This document shows positions 1 through 5,267 of a stretch of 5,920 nucleotides of DNA, in pieces. Both the position numbers and the translations under genes were made by a program. Position 1 is the stretch's first letter. The number at the start of each line of letters is the position of its first letter. This DNA comes from Desulfoplanes sp. (lineage in GTDB: Bacteria; Desulfobacterota; Desulfovibrionia; Desulfovibrionales; Desulfomicrobiaceae), in contig JAQVZR010000130.1 of assembly GCA_028708105.1 (NCBI GenBank), forward strand, positions 1-5,920. Direction: 5' to 3'. The notes below the pieces were generated by a model, which made no database searches, was not told the DNA's origin, and was given only the letters and a program-made list of their open reading frames with translations.

Positions 1-161
1 CCGAACTGGATAAGCAGGGGAAAGCCCATAAGATGGCCGATCTGTTTTAAGATAAGGCCGATAATCAGGGAGGCAAACAGACCGTGGGCCATACCGTTGA
101 GCATGAGGATGATATAGTCGCGGATGTGGATGGTGTGTAAGGGATTGGAAGGCATAGGCAT
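1..161 (-). CDS. PTS EIIC-like membrane permease, N-terminal fragment (cut by window edge)
   Basis: This is the first 53 codons of a minus-strand gene that runs off the left edge. The translation begins MPMPSNPLHTIHIRDY and continues with a hydrophobic stretch containing LNGMAHGLFASLIIGLILKQ (residues 21-40), followed by another hydrophobic run to the edge. The NGMAxGLFAxLIIGxILKQIG pattern is what I associate with the N-terminus of the PTS_EIIC_2-type membrane family, sugar permease components that take up and phosphorylate substrate with soluble EIIA/EIIB partners. No such partners are visible. The start is either the ATG at 161 or the in-frame ATG at 155; upstream there is only a weak GAG-type ribosome site, so the choice is open. 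It follows the anion transporter on the same strand but is separated from it by a strong hairpin and about 240 bp, so it is probably a separate transcription unit. Family assignment rests on one short motif region and is moderate. Confidence 0.6.
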   Translation of the reverse strand, partial: MPMPSNPLHTIHIRDYIILMLNGMAHGLFASLIIGLILKQIGHLMGFPLLIQF

Positions 162-365
162 CTCTGCGTGTGTTGTGTGGGGGTTCCCCTTGGTCGTAAC
201 GATTTGATGGGAACGTGAATGGGTGCTAATATTCGATGTATGAGCTTGCAGATGAATAATGTACGGAAGAACGGGATGCAAGGAAGAGTTGGGAAGGGGG
301 CAAATGTTTGGTTGATGAATATGTATGTGGGAATTGTGTCTGCGTCTTGTATTCCAGATATATTG

Positions 366-397
366 CCACAAGGGGACGCTCATGCGTCCCCTTGTGG
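366..397 (-). terminator. Perfect 14-bp hairpin after the anion transporter
   Basis: CCACAAGGGGACGC (366-379) and GCGTCCCCTTGTGG (384-397) are exact reverse complements around the 4-nt loop TCAT. The hairpin lies 7 bp beyond the stop codon of the minus-strand transporter, the usual place for an intrinsic terminator. In the minus direction it is followed by CAATATATC rather than a clean U-run, so termination may be inefficient, or the stem may mainly protect the mRNA 3' end. No plus-strand gene ends here. Confidence 0.65.
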
Positions 398-404
398 TGT
401 TGGT

Positions 405-1907
405 TTATTGTGCTGCAACGGCCCAGGCAGGAAGCTGGGAAAGGTCAACACCCCAGATGAGGGGTACTCCGTAGATCACGGCCGCGGTGATAACGACGCT
501 GCCGATGATATTTAACCAGATCCCGGCCTTGGCCATTTGCGGGATACTGATGCATCCGCTGCCGAAGACCACGGCGTTGGGAGGTGTGGCCACCGGCAGC
601 ATGAAGGCAAAGGATGCCGATACGCAGCCTGCAATGATAGGCCCGAAAGGATGGATCTGCAGAGCAACGGCGGCACTGCCCATGATGGGTACCAACAGTG
701 TTGCGGTGGCCGTGTTGGAGGTGATTTCTGTGAGGAAGATGACCATGAGAACCACGATGCCGATGAACACAACCATATTTGTGCCCTGCAGACCTGTGAG
801 CTGAGTGGCCAGCCAGACGGCCAGCCCGGATTTACCAAAGCCGTTGGCCAGTGCAAGACCGCCACCGAAGAGGAGGATGATATCCCAGGGGATCTTGACT
901 GCGGTTTGCCAGTCCAGGAGGAATTCCCGTTTGGCAAAGTTGGTGGGTGTCATGAACAGCAGCCCTGCGCCAAGGATACCGATGGTGGCATCATGGACAT
1001 AGGCCAGAGCCTGGATGTGGACGAACCCCCTGCATATCCATGAGGTGCATACAAAGGCGCCGATGATGAGAATTTTCTTTTCTTCCGGAGTGGTGCGGCC
1101 CAGGCGTCGGAGTTCTTCCTGAATATACTCCTTGCCACCGGAAAGGACCTCACCGTGAACGGGGAACAGAATCTTGGTCAGCAGAACCCATGCGATGGCG
1201 ATCATGATGACGGCCAGGGGAACACCAAAGAGCATCCAGTCGGAAAAGGAGATGCTCTGACCATACATTTTGTCCAGCATGCCCACCATGACAACATTGG
1301 GGGGGGTGCCGATGATGGTGGCCACGCCGCCGATGGAGGCTGCGTAGGCAATGCCGAGCATCAGGGAAATACCAAAATTGTCAGTGAGCGGGACTCCTGA
1401 TTCATGTTTCTTTTTTCCCGTCTCCTCGGCCGTTTTTTTGATGACCGCAAGACCAATAGGGACCATCATCATGGCCGTTGCCGTATTACTGACCCACATG
1501 GACAAAAAGCCTGTGGCAATCATAAATCCCAGAACAATGCGACTGGGACTCGTTCCCACTAGTTTGACGATGTGCATGGCCACCCGTTTGTGCAGGTTCC
1601 ATCGTTCCATGGTCACGGCAATGAAAAATCCGCCCATGAACAGATAAATGAGGTGGTTGGCATATGGAGCTGTGGACGCTGCCGACTTCATGACGCCAAG
1701 AATCGGGAAGAGTGCGATGGGGAGGAGAGATGTTGCCGGAAGCGGGATGGCTTCCGTGATCCACCATACGGCCATTAACGCAGTGACCGCTGCGACCTTG
1801 AGGGCCTCAGGTTTCATGCCTTCAGGCAACGGCAAAAGTAAAATGATGACAAAGAGAATTGGGCCGAGAAAGAAACCGGTTTTTTCCCGCAAATGCTGCA
1901 TTGACAT
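405..1907 (-). CDS. DASS/SLC13-family sodium-coupled dicarboxylate or sulfate transporter
   Basis: A complete 500-residue, very hydrophobic inner-membrane protein of the divalent anion:Na+ symporter (DASS, SLC13/INDY) family, of normal length. The two inverted halves each carry the SNT signature that in this family helps bind sodium and substrate: S140-N141-T142 in SNTATAMMMVP and S397-N398-T399 in SNTATATLLVP. Matching Gly/Pro-rich segments GTPPNVV (200-206) and ATPPNAVV (440-447) are also typical. Substrate is not decidable from sequence: C4-dicarboxylates (SdcS/VcINDY type) or sulfate are both plausible in a sulfate reducer. Two starts compete: the ATG at 1907 is 6 nt after AAGGA and the ATG at 1901 is 6 nt after GGAGG, so the protein is 500 or 498 residues. 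It is transcribed away from the flx genes and is probably monocistronic, given the hairpin beyond its stop. A TGTATACA palindrome about 110 bp upstream could be an operator. Confidence 0.93.
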   Translation of the reverse strand: MSMQHLREKTGFFLGPILFVIILLLPLPEGMKPEALKVAAVTALMAVWWITEAIPLPATSLLPIALFPILGVMKSAASTAPYANHLIYLFMGGFFIAVTMERWNLHKRVAMHIVKLVGTSPSRIVLGFMIATGFLSMWVSNTATAMMMVPIGLAVIKKTAEETGKKKHESGVPLTDNFGISLMLGIAYAASIGGVATIIGTPPNVVMVGMLDKMYGQSISFSDWMLFGVPLAVIMIAIAWVLLTKILFPVHGEVLSGGKEYIQEELRRLGRTTPEEKKILIIGAFVCTSWICRGFVHIQALAYVHDATIGILGAGLLFMTPTNFAKREFLLDWQTAVKIPWDIILLFGGGLALANGFGKSGLAVWLATQLTGLQGTNMVVFIGIVVLMVIFLTEITSNTATATLLVPIMGSAAVALQIHPFGPIIAGCVSASFAFMLPVATPPNAVVFGSGCISIPQMAKAGIWLNIIGSVVITAAVIYGVPLIWGVDLSQLPAWAVAAQ

Positions 1908-2016
1908 CCTCCATCCTTTGAAATTTTATTCCTGTCTCGTGTTTCCATTACCTATCGGTTGGGACAAGATACGAAAAAATGCAATAATTCAGATATCGTT
2001 GCTTGCCTTTTTGCAT

Positions 2017-2024
2017 TGTATACA
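2017..2024. promoter_or_regulatory. TGTATACA palindrome, possible GntR-type operator
   Basis: A perfect 8-bp palindrome sits inside ATTGTATACAT (2015-2025), about 110 bp upstream of the transporter start. TTGTATACAA-like sites are typical targets of GntR-family repressors, which often control carboxylate transport. No GntR gene is visible here and an 8-bp palindrome can occur by chance, so this is only a candidate. Confidence 0.22.
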
Positions 2025-2259
2025 TGACATCCTTTTTAGGTGAGCGGTTACTCGGTTGCATAAGCGGGCACGAAGTTTTTATTTGAACTACCAGGTCGGG
2101 GCGTGGCGTGATTTTAGGGGGAATACGGCGGAGGCGGAGCACTTTGCGAGGATCGTACTGCAAATGAGAAAAATGTATAAAGTGTTTTATTTTAATGTGT
2201 AAGAATATATATGCGGGTGGATGGGGTATAATCCCTATATCATCAATCTGCTGCGTGGC

Positions 2260-2315
2260 CAGCCTAACGCAGGGCTTGTTCGACCGTTTACCAAAAGAAA
2301 TAAGCCGTTAGGCTG
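2260..2315. repeat. 10-bp perfect inverted repeat with 36-nt spacer
   Basis: CAGCCTAACG (2260-2269) is the exact reverse complement of CGTTAGGCTG (2306-2315). Inside, GCTTGTT (2274-2280) pairs with AATAAGC (2299-2305) with one G-T wobble, making a two-step stem around an 18-nt loop. There is no T-run after it, so it is not a standard terminator. The outer arms contain GCCTAAC and GTTAGGC, which fit the RYYYAAC/GTTRRRY ends of integron attC sites. However, the span is short and the inner unpaired bases are asymmetric (4 on one side, 0 on the other), so I do not call it an attC. Confidence 0.5.
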
Positions 2316-2597
2316 TTATACAAAAAATTGTGGCAGCAGAGATCTTAATACTATGACGCATGGCTGCGGGATTGTTGGGCCAGATGTGGTTCTTATTGTG
2401 AATAAATTCATCATGTTGACCATGCCCAGCCCCCTCGTAGACAGATACGGCCATATGGAAAGAGATGCACGCTCGCACTCTGTAAGGGACCAGCTGCGCT
2501 GTCTTGCTCTTTGACTGGACGATATTTCCTTTCCGCGCTAGACAATTCCTATATTAAGGGTGTTTTTTGAGTTTTCTGGACTGCAAAGAGAGTACTT

Positions 2598-3035
2598 ATG
2601 AATAATCAGACTTTTGAACCCCGCATTGCGGCTTTTTTATGTAACTGGTGTTCCTACGGGGCCGCTGATCTCGCTGGAGTGGGCAGGATGCCGTATCCGG
2701 CCAATATCCGTATTATTCGTATCCCCTGTACCGGGAGCATGAAACCCGATTATATTTTGCAGGCCTTCCGCCGGGGTGTGGACGGGGTCTGGGTTTCCGG
2801 CTGACACCCGGGCGAATGCCATTATATTACCGGCAATCTTTTCGCCAGACGGCGGTTCGCTGTCTTTAGCAGCCTTTTAGAATACATCGGAATCGAACCC
2901 GGTCGGTTGCATTTTTCGTGGATTTCTTCGGCGGAATCCACCAAATTTCAGAAAACGGCCACCGAGGTTGTGGACGCAGTGCGTGCCCTTGGGCCGAACA
3001 CCCGGCTCATTAAAGATATCAGGACGGCGGACTGA
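2598..3035 (+). CDS. flxD: FlxD / MvhD-like [2Fe-2S] electron-transfer subunit, selenoprotein (UGA at codon 69)
   Basis: The reading frame opens at ATG 2598, meets UGA at 2802-2804 (codon 69), then stays open to TGA 3033-3035, giving 145 residues if the UGA is decoded. That is the normal length of the MvhD family (methyl-viologen-reducing hydrogenase delta subunit, FlxD). Family features run across the UGA: CNWCSYGAADLAG with C15 and C18, IRIIRIPCTGSM with C44, GVDGVWVSG before the UGA, then HPGECHYITGN with C74 and a C-terminal FSWISSAE segment. The UGA replaces the first cysteine of the usual GCHPGDCHY motif, so selenocysteine is the natural reading, as known for VhuD of some methanococci. 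The family carries a [2Fe-2S] cluster passing electrons to HdrA. The stop overlaps the flxC start (TGATG), implying translational coupling and that read-through product is made. AAGAGAG, a weak ribosome site, precedes the start. Ordinary annotation would truncate it at 68 residues. Confidence 0.9.
2802..2804 (+). other. In-frame UGA read as selenocysteine (Sec69 of FlxD)
   Basis: The codon lies between VSG and HPGECHY, exactly where MvhD-family proteins have a conserved cysteine. Conserved family sequence continues in the same frame for 76 codons on the far side to a stop that overlaps the next gene. A one-base TGC/TGT-to-TGA change by sequencing error or mutation is the only real alternative. 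A selenocysteine system (selA, selB, selC, selD) is not in the window. Confidence 0.85.
2805..2846 (+). promoter_or_regulatory. Candidate bacterial SECIS hairpin just downstream of the UGA
   Basis: Immediately after the UGA, GGCGAA (2811-2816) pairs with TTCGCC (2841-2846), and TGCC (2817-2820) pairs with GGCA (2832-2835). This leaves an 11-nt apical loop (2821-2831) and a 5-nt bulge (2836-2840) on the 3' side. The loop starts 16 nt after the UGA, at the near edge of the range usual for bacterial SECIS elements. Against it, the loop begins AU and lacks the G normally found in the first two positions. An alternative small stem, CGCC-AGAC-GGCG (2843-2854), has such a G but is rather far away. 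Placement supports the call, the loop does not. Confidence 0.45.
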
Positions 3036-3985
3036 TGCAGGAACGAACACAAAAAATCAGAGAAACAGCCAGAGAGCTTCTGGGTCAGGGCAAAGTGGAT
3101 TGTGTCCTTGGATATACGCAGGGGTCCATCCCCATGCGTGCCAGACCTTTTTTTGCCACGACACCGGACGAGGTTGATCAGTTGTGCTGGACCGGCTTCT
3201 GTACCGGGAACCTGGCCAAGCTGCTCATTGGTCGTACGGACAGGGTGGCCATTGTGGCCCAGGGGTGCGTGAGTCGTAATATCGTGGGACTGATCCAGGA
3301 AGGCCAGGTTGTCAGGGATCATGTGGTTGTGATCGGGGTGCCCTGCCTGGGGATGCTCGAATACCGCAAGATTGAGGCCCGGTTGCCGGGAAAGGACGTC
3401 CACGAGGTTCTCGAGGTCGGAGACAATGTCACCGTCAGTGGACCCGGCTTTGAGGAAGTGATCCCAAGAAATTTTATCAAACGGGATAATTGCACTACCT
3501 GTATGCATCGAAATCCTGTCATTTCTGATGTTTTGGTGGCAGAAGCAGTGGACGAAACCGCAGGTGGGGATCTGGAGAAGGTTGCGGCCCCCTGGGAATC
3601 CTTTGACGCCGCAAAACGCTGGGAAGCGTTCAATGCGACTTTTTCTACCTGTATCCGTTGTTATTCCTGCCGCGACGCCTGCCCCTTGTGTTATTGTCAT
3701 GTCTGCTTTGTGGACGAATCCCAGCCCCAGTGGTGTGGCAAAACCCAGGACGCGGCCGATGTGGACACCTTTCATATTTTGCGTGCCTTCCATTGTGCCG
3801 GCCGATGTACGGACTGCGGTGCCTGCGAATCAGCCTGCCCCATGGGGATCAAGATGCGCCGGATGACAAGTAAAATCGAAAAGGATGTCCGGAAGTTATA
3901 CGGATACGAACCCGGCATGGATGTGAACGCCAAGCCGCCCATGACCGTGTTTCAGCCCAATGACCCCGAAGATTTTGTCAAATAA
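3035..3985 (+). CDS. flxC: FlxC-like cysteine-rich [4Fe-4S] electron-transfer protein
   Basis: A 316-residue soluble iron-sulfur protein. The N-terminal half (about 1-150) is a folded domain with GYTQGSIPMRARPFF and VAIVAQGCVSRNIVGL, somewhat like the beta-subunit fold of F420-linked hydrogenases, though that resemblance is tentative. C153 and C156 form a CTTC pair. The C-terminal half has two cluster motifs: C206-C209-C212-C216-P, continuing to C219, C221 and C224, and C258-C261-C264-C268-P (CxxCxxCxxxCP). This suits two [4Fe-4S] clusters relaying electrons between the NADH-oxidising subunits and FlxD. The start overlaps the flxD stop by one base (TGATG), with AGGA 10 nt upstream. The first motif shares the CxxCxxCxxxCPxCxC pattern with the downstream FlxB-like protein, suggesting a duplicated domain. 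The FlxC name is by gene order and cluster content; a plain 4Fe-4S dicluster protein is the conservative label. Confidence 0.82.
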   Translation: MQERTQKIRETARELLGQGKVDCVLGYTQGSIPMRARPFFATTPDEVDQLCWTGFCTGNLAKLLIGRTDRVAIVAQGCVSRNIVGLIQEGQVVRDHVVVIGVPCLGMLEYRKIEARLPGKDVHEVLEVGDNVTVSGPGFEEVIPRNFIKRDNCTTCMHRNPVISDVLVAEAVDETAGGDLEKVAAPWESFDAAKRWEAFNATFSTCIRCYSCRDACPLCYCHVCFVDESQPQWCGKTQDAADVDTFHILRAFHCAGRCTDCGACESACPMGIKMRRMTSKIEKDVRKLYGYEPGMDVNAKPPMTVFQPNDPEDFVK

Positions 3986-4020
3986 GGGCAGCCGGCCTGA
4001 TGCAGCAAACCTGAGGACGA

Positions 4021-5097
4021 ATGTGGCCCATGACTGATAAAGTACTTTCCAAAAAACAGATGGGATCTTTTGTGGAAAAGATCCTTGAGCAGAAAGATGT
4101 TTTCGCGCCGATTATGCAGGACAAGAGTCTTGTCTGGGGTGCCGTAACTTCAGCGGATGACATGATCTGGGATTTTACGAACACGGATCTTTCTCCCAAG
4201 GATGCTTTTTTCCCTCAGTCCGAGTGCCTGATGCATTGTACTGGTTGCAACGATCACGACGGAGAAACCCCGCAAGGCAGCATCTTTCAAGCAGAGCCTC
4301 TCCTTGCCCGGGAGCGGGTGCTTTTCAATGTCCGTCCCTGTGACGCACGGGCGTTCTGGCTGCTGGATCAGATTTTCTGCCAGGATGAATTGACCCATGA
4401 TGTGTATTGGGCGGATAAAAGGGCCAAGACAACCCTGGTCGGCCTGGCCTGCAATGATCCCTGTTCTACCTGTTTTTGTACCTCCATGCAATGCGGGCCG
4501 CACCATGAAGAGGGCCTGGACATTCTCCTGGTCGATGTGGGTGATGCTTTCCTGGTCCGGGTGCTGACCATAAAGGGTGAGAGCCTGGCAGCATCCCTTC
4601 CGGAGGCAGATCAGGATTCCGTGCAGCGTGCAGTGGGATGCAAAGAGCATGCTGAAAAAACGCTGGCGCCGGGACCATGCACGGACCATCTTGCGTCCTC
4701 GGATGTCCTTTCCCTGTTCAATGCACCTTTTTGGGAAAAGGTAGCTGCGTCCTGTCTTAATTGCGGTACATGCACCTTCTGCTGTCCCACCTGTCATTGT
4801 TTTGATATCCAGGATGAGATCCAGGGCGAGGTGAGCCGCAGGGTCCGTAATTGGGATTCCTGCATGAGCTGGCTGTTCACCCAGCATGCCTCGGGGCATA
4901 ATCCCCACAATACCAAAATGGACCGGGTCCGCCAGCGCTTCATGCACAAATTTTCATATATCCCCACCCGCCGTAAAGGAGCTTTTGGCTGCGTGGGCTG
5001 CGGCCGGTGCGTGCGTCTCTGTCCCGTCAATATTGATGTGCGGGAAGTGGTCCGATTGATGGATGATTTTGCTGCCAATATGCCGATCCCCTCGTAG
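4021..5097 (+). CDS. flxB: FlxB / AsrA-like 4Fe-4S dicluster protein
   Basis: A 358-residue soluble protein resembling the A subunit of anaerobic sulfite reductase (AsrA) and the related HydG/FlxB electron carriers. Recognisable parts in order: ECLMHCTGC (C69, C73, C76), the hallmark VRPCDARAFWLLD (C107), ACNDPCSTCFC (C144, C148, C151, C153), a first cluster motif C245-C248-C251-C255-P with extra C254, C258 and C260, the WDSCMSWLFTQHASGHNP segment, the conserved RVRQRFMHKFSY, and a second cluster motif C324-C327-C330-C334-P near the C-terminus. It probably holds two [4Fe-4S] clusters and partners with the FAD subunit encoded next. The ATG at 4021 is only 3 nt from GAGGA; the ATG at 4030 is 12 nt away and gives the more natural N-terminus MTDKVLSKKQ, so either may be used. 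Its TAG stop is the first part of a palindromic repeat, so the present C-terminus may have been set by repeat insertion. Confidence 0.88.
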   Translation: MWPMTDKVLSKKQMGSFVEKILEQKDVFAPIMQDKSLVWGAVTSADDMIWDFTNTDLSPKDAFFPQSECLMHCTGCNDHDGETPQGSIFQAEPLLARERVLFNVRPCDARAFWLLDQIFCQDELTHDVYWADKRAKTTLVGLACNDPCSTCFCTSMQCGPHHEEGLDILLVDVGDAFLVRVLTIKGESLAASLPEADQDSVQRAVGCKEHAEKTLAPGPCTDHLASSDVLSLFNAPFWEKVAASCLNCGTCTFCCPTCHCFDIQDEIQGEVSRRVRNWDSCMSWLFTQHASGHNPHNTKMDRVRQRFMHKFSYIPTRRKGAFGCVGCGRCVRLCPVNIDVREVVRLMDDFAANMPIPS

Positions 5098-5237
5098 GGG
5101 CTCCCCCCCGTGGGTGCCCTTCTTGGATGACCACCCTACGCATTTTTTGAACATACAAGGAAGGGGCTTCCCCCCTGTGGGTGCCCTTTTTCCTATGCAT
5201 GCAACCCATAAGGGCACCCACAGGGAGGTACCCCTAC
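5094..5237. repeat. 144-bp palindromic repeat element (MITE- or REP-like) between flxB and flxA
   Basis: The segment begins GTAGGGG (5094-5100) and ends CCCCTAC (5231-5237). Its outer 28 bp (5094-5121 and 5210-5237) are inverted copies matching at 24 of 28 positions, both with the core GTGGGTGCCCTT. A further direct copy lies inside at 5163-5188, with one indel and one substitution against the first, and a CCCTACG half-end sits at 5134-5140. Repeats of the type GTAGGGGC...GTGG.TGCCC recur as palindromic intergenic repeats in many Desulfobacterota and other genomes. No target-site duplication is evident. No protein is encoded. Confidence 0.75.
5173..5225 (+). promoter_or_regulatory. 16-bp perfect intercistronic hairpin ahead of flxA
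   Basis: CCCTGTGGGTGCCCTT (5173-5188) pairs perfectly with its complement at 5210-5225 around a 21-nt loop that contains the palindrome ATGCAT. The right arm takes in AGGG of the AGGGAGG ribosome site at 5222-5228, so the folded mRNA would partly hide it. There is no U-run directly after it, so it is not a classical terminator. It could protect the upstream flxDCB mRNA or lower flxA translation. The 5094-5121 copy can compete for the same right arm. Confidence 0.55.
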
Positions 5238-5267
5238 ATGATATTCAACCCCTCATCGACACTATGA
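5238..5267 (+). CDS. Possible 9-codon leader ORF coupled to flxA
   Basis: ATG 5238 lies 9 nt after AGGGAGG (5222-5228), the best ribosome site in the flxB-flxA gap, and opens a reading frame of only nine codons, MIFNPSSTL, ending at TGA 5265-5267. That stop overlaps the flxA start ATG 5264-5266 as ATGA, the geometry of translational coupling. The flxA frame has no ATG, GTG or TTG of its own nearer the ribosome site. It could be chance: the ribosome site belongs to the repeat and the peptide has no recognisable features. Confidence 0.35.
   Translation: MIFNPSSTL

Larger units (their letters stand above)
1908..2597. other. Intergenic region of about 690 bp between divergent genes, no convincing gene
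   Basis: This stretch separates the transporter and flxD start codons and must hold both promoters. I see no well-matched sigma-70 pair. A TATAAT at 2227-2232 lacks a -35 box at the right distance, and TATATT at 2550-2555, well placed for flxD, has only a poor -35. TTGACT at 2511-2516 has no partner at 16-18 bp. An open stretch from TTG 2056 to TAA 2202 (48 codons, containing VGAWRDFRGNTAEAEHFARI) reads like a degraded protein end, but I do not recognise it and it has no ribosome site. A 97-codon ATG ORF at 2221-2514 has no ribosome site or recognisable motif. The inverted repeat at 2260-2315 and the palindrome at 2017-2024 are listed separately. The region looks like accumulated or decayed DNA rather than a compact promoter. 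Confidence 0.6.

Noticed and set aside
537..1043. 168-codon plus-strand open frame inside the transporter
   Set aside because: Shadow of the DASS transporter, low in hydrophobic structure and unlike any family I know.
1948..2163. 71-codon minus-strand frame upstream of the transporter
   Set aside because: No ribosome site or recognisable family; overlaps the equally unsupported plus-strand fragment ending at 2202.
2274..2290. TTCGACC as a tRNA T-loop
   Set aside because: The flanking bases do not pair as a T-stem and no anticodon arm or acceptor stem can be built around it.
2221..2514. 97-codon plus-strand ATG frame in the intergenic region
   Set aside because: No ribosome site at a usable distance, no recognisable motif, and it spans the 2260-2315 inverted repeat. 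Length alone is not support.
2511..2516. TTGACT as the -35 box of a flxD promoter
   Set aside because: No -10-like hexamer occurs 16-18 bp downstream; TATATT at 2550 is 33 bp away.
2948..3793. 281-codon minus-strand open frame opposite flxD/flxC
   Set aside because: It is antisense to FlxC, whose cysteine motifs and family features are clear; its translation shows no recognisable domain.
4150..4947. 265-codon minus-strand open frame opposite flxB
   Set aside because: Antisense shadow of the well-supported AsrA-like gene; no domain or ribosome site.
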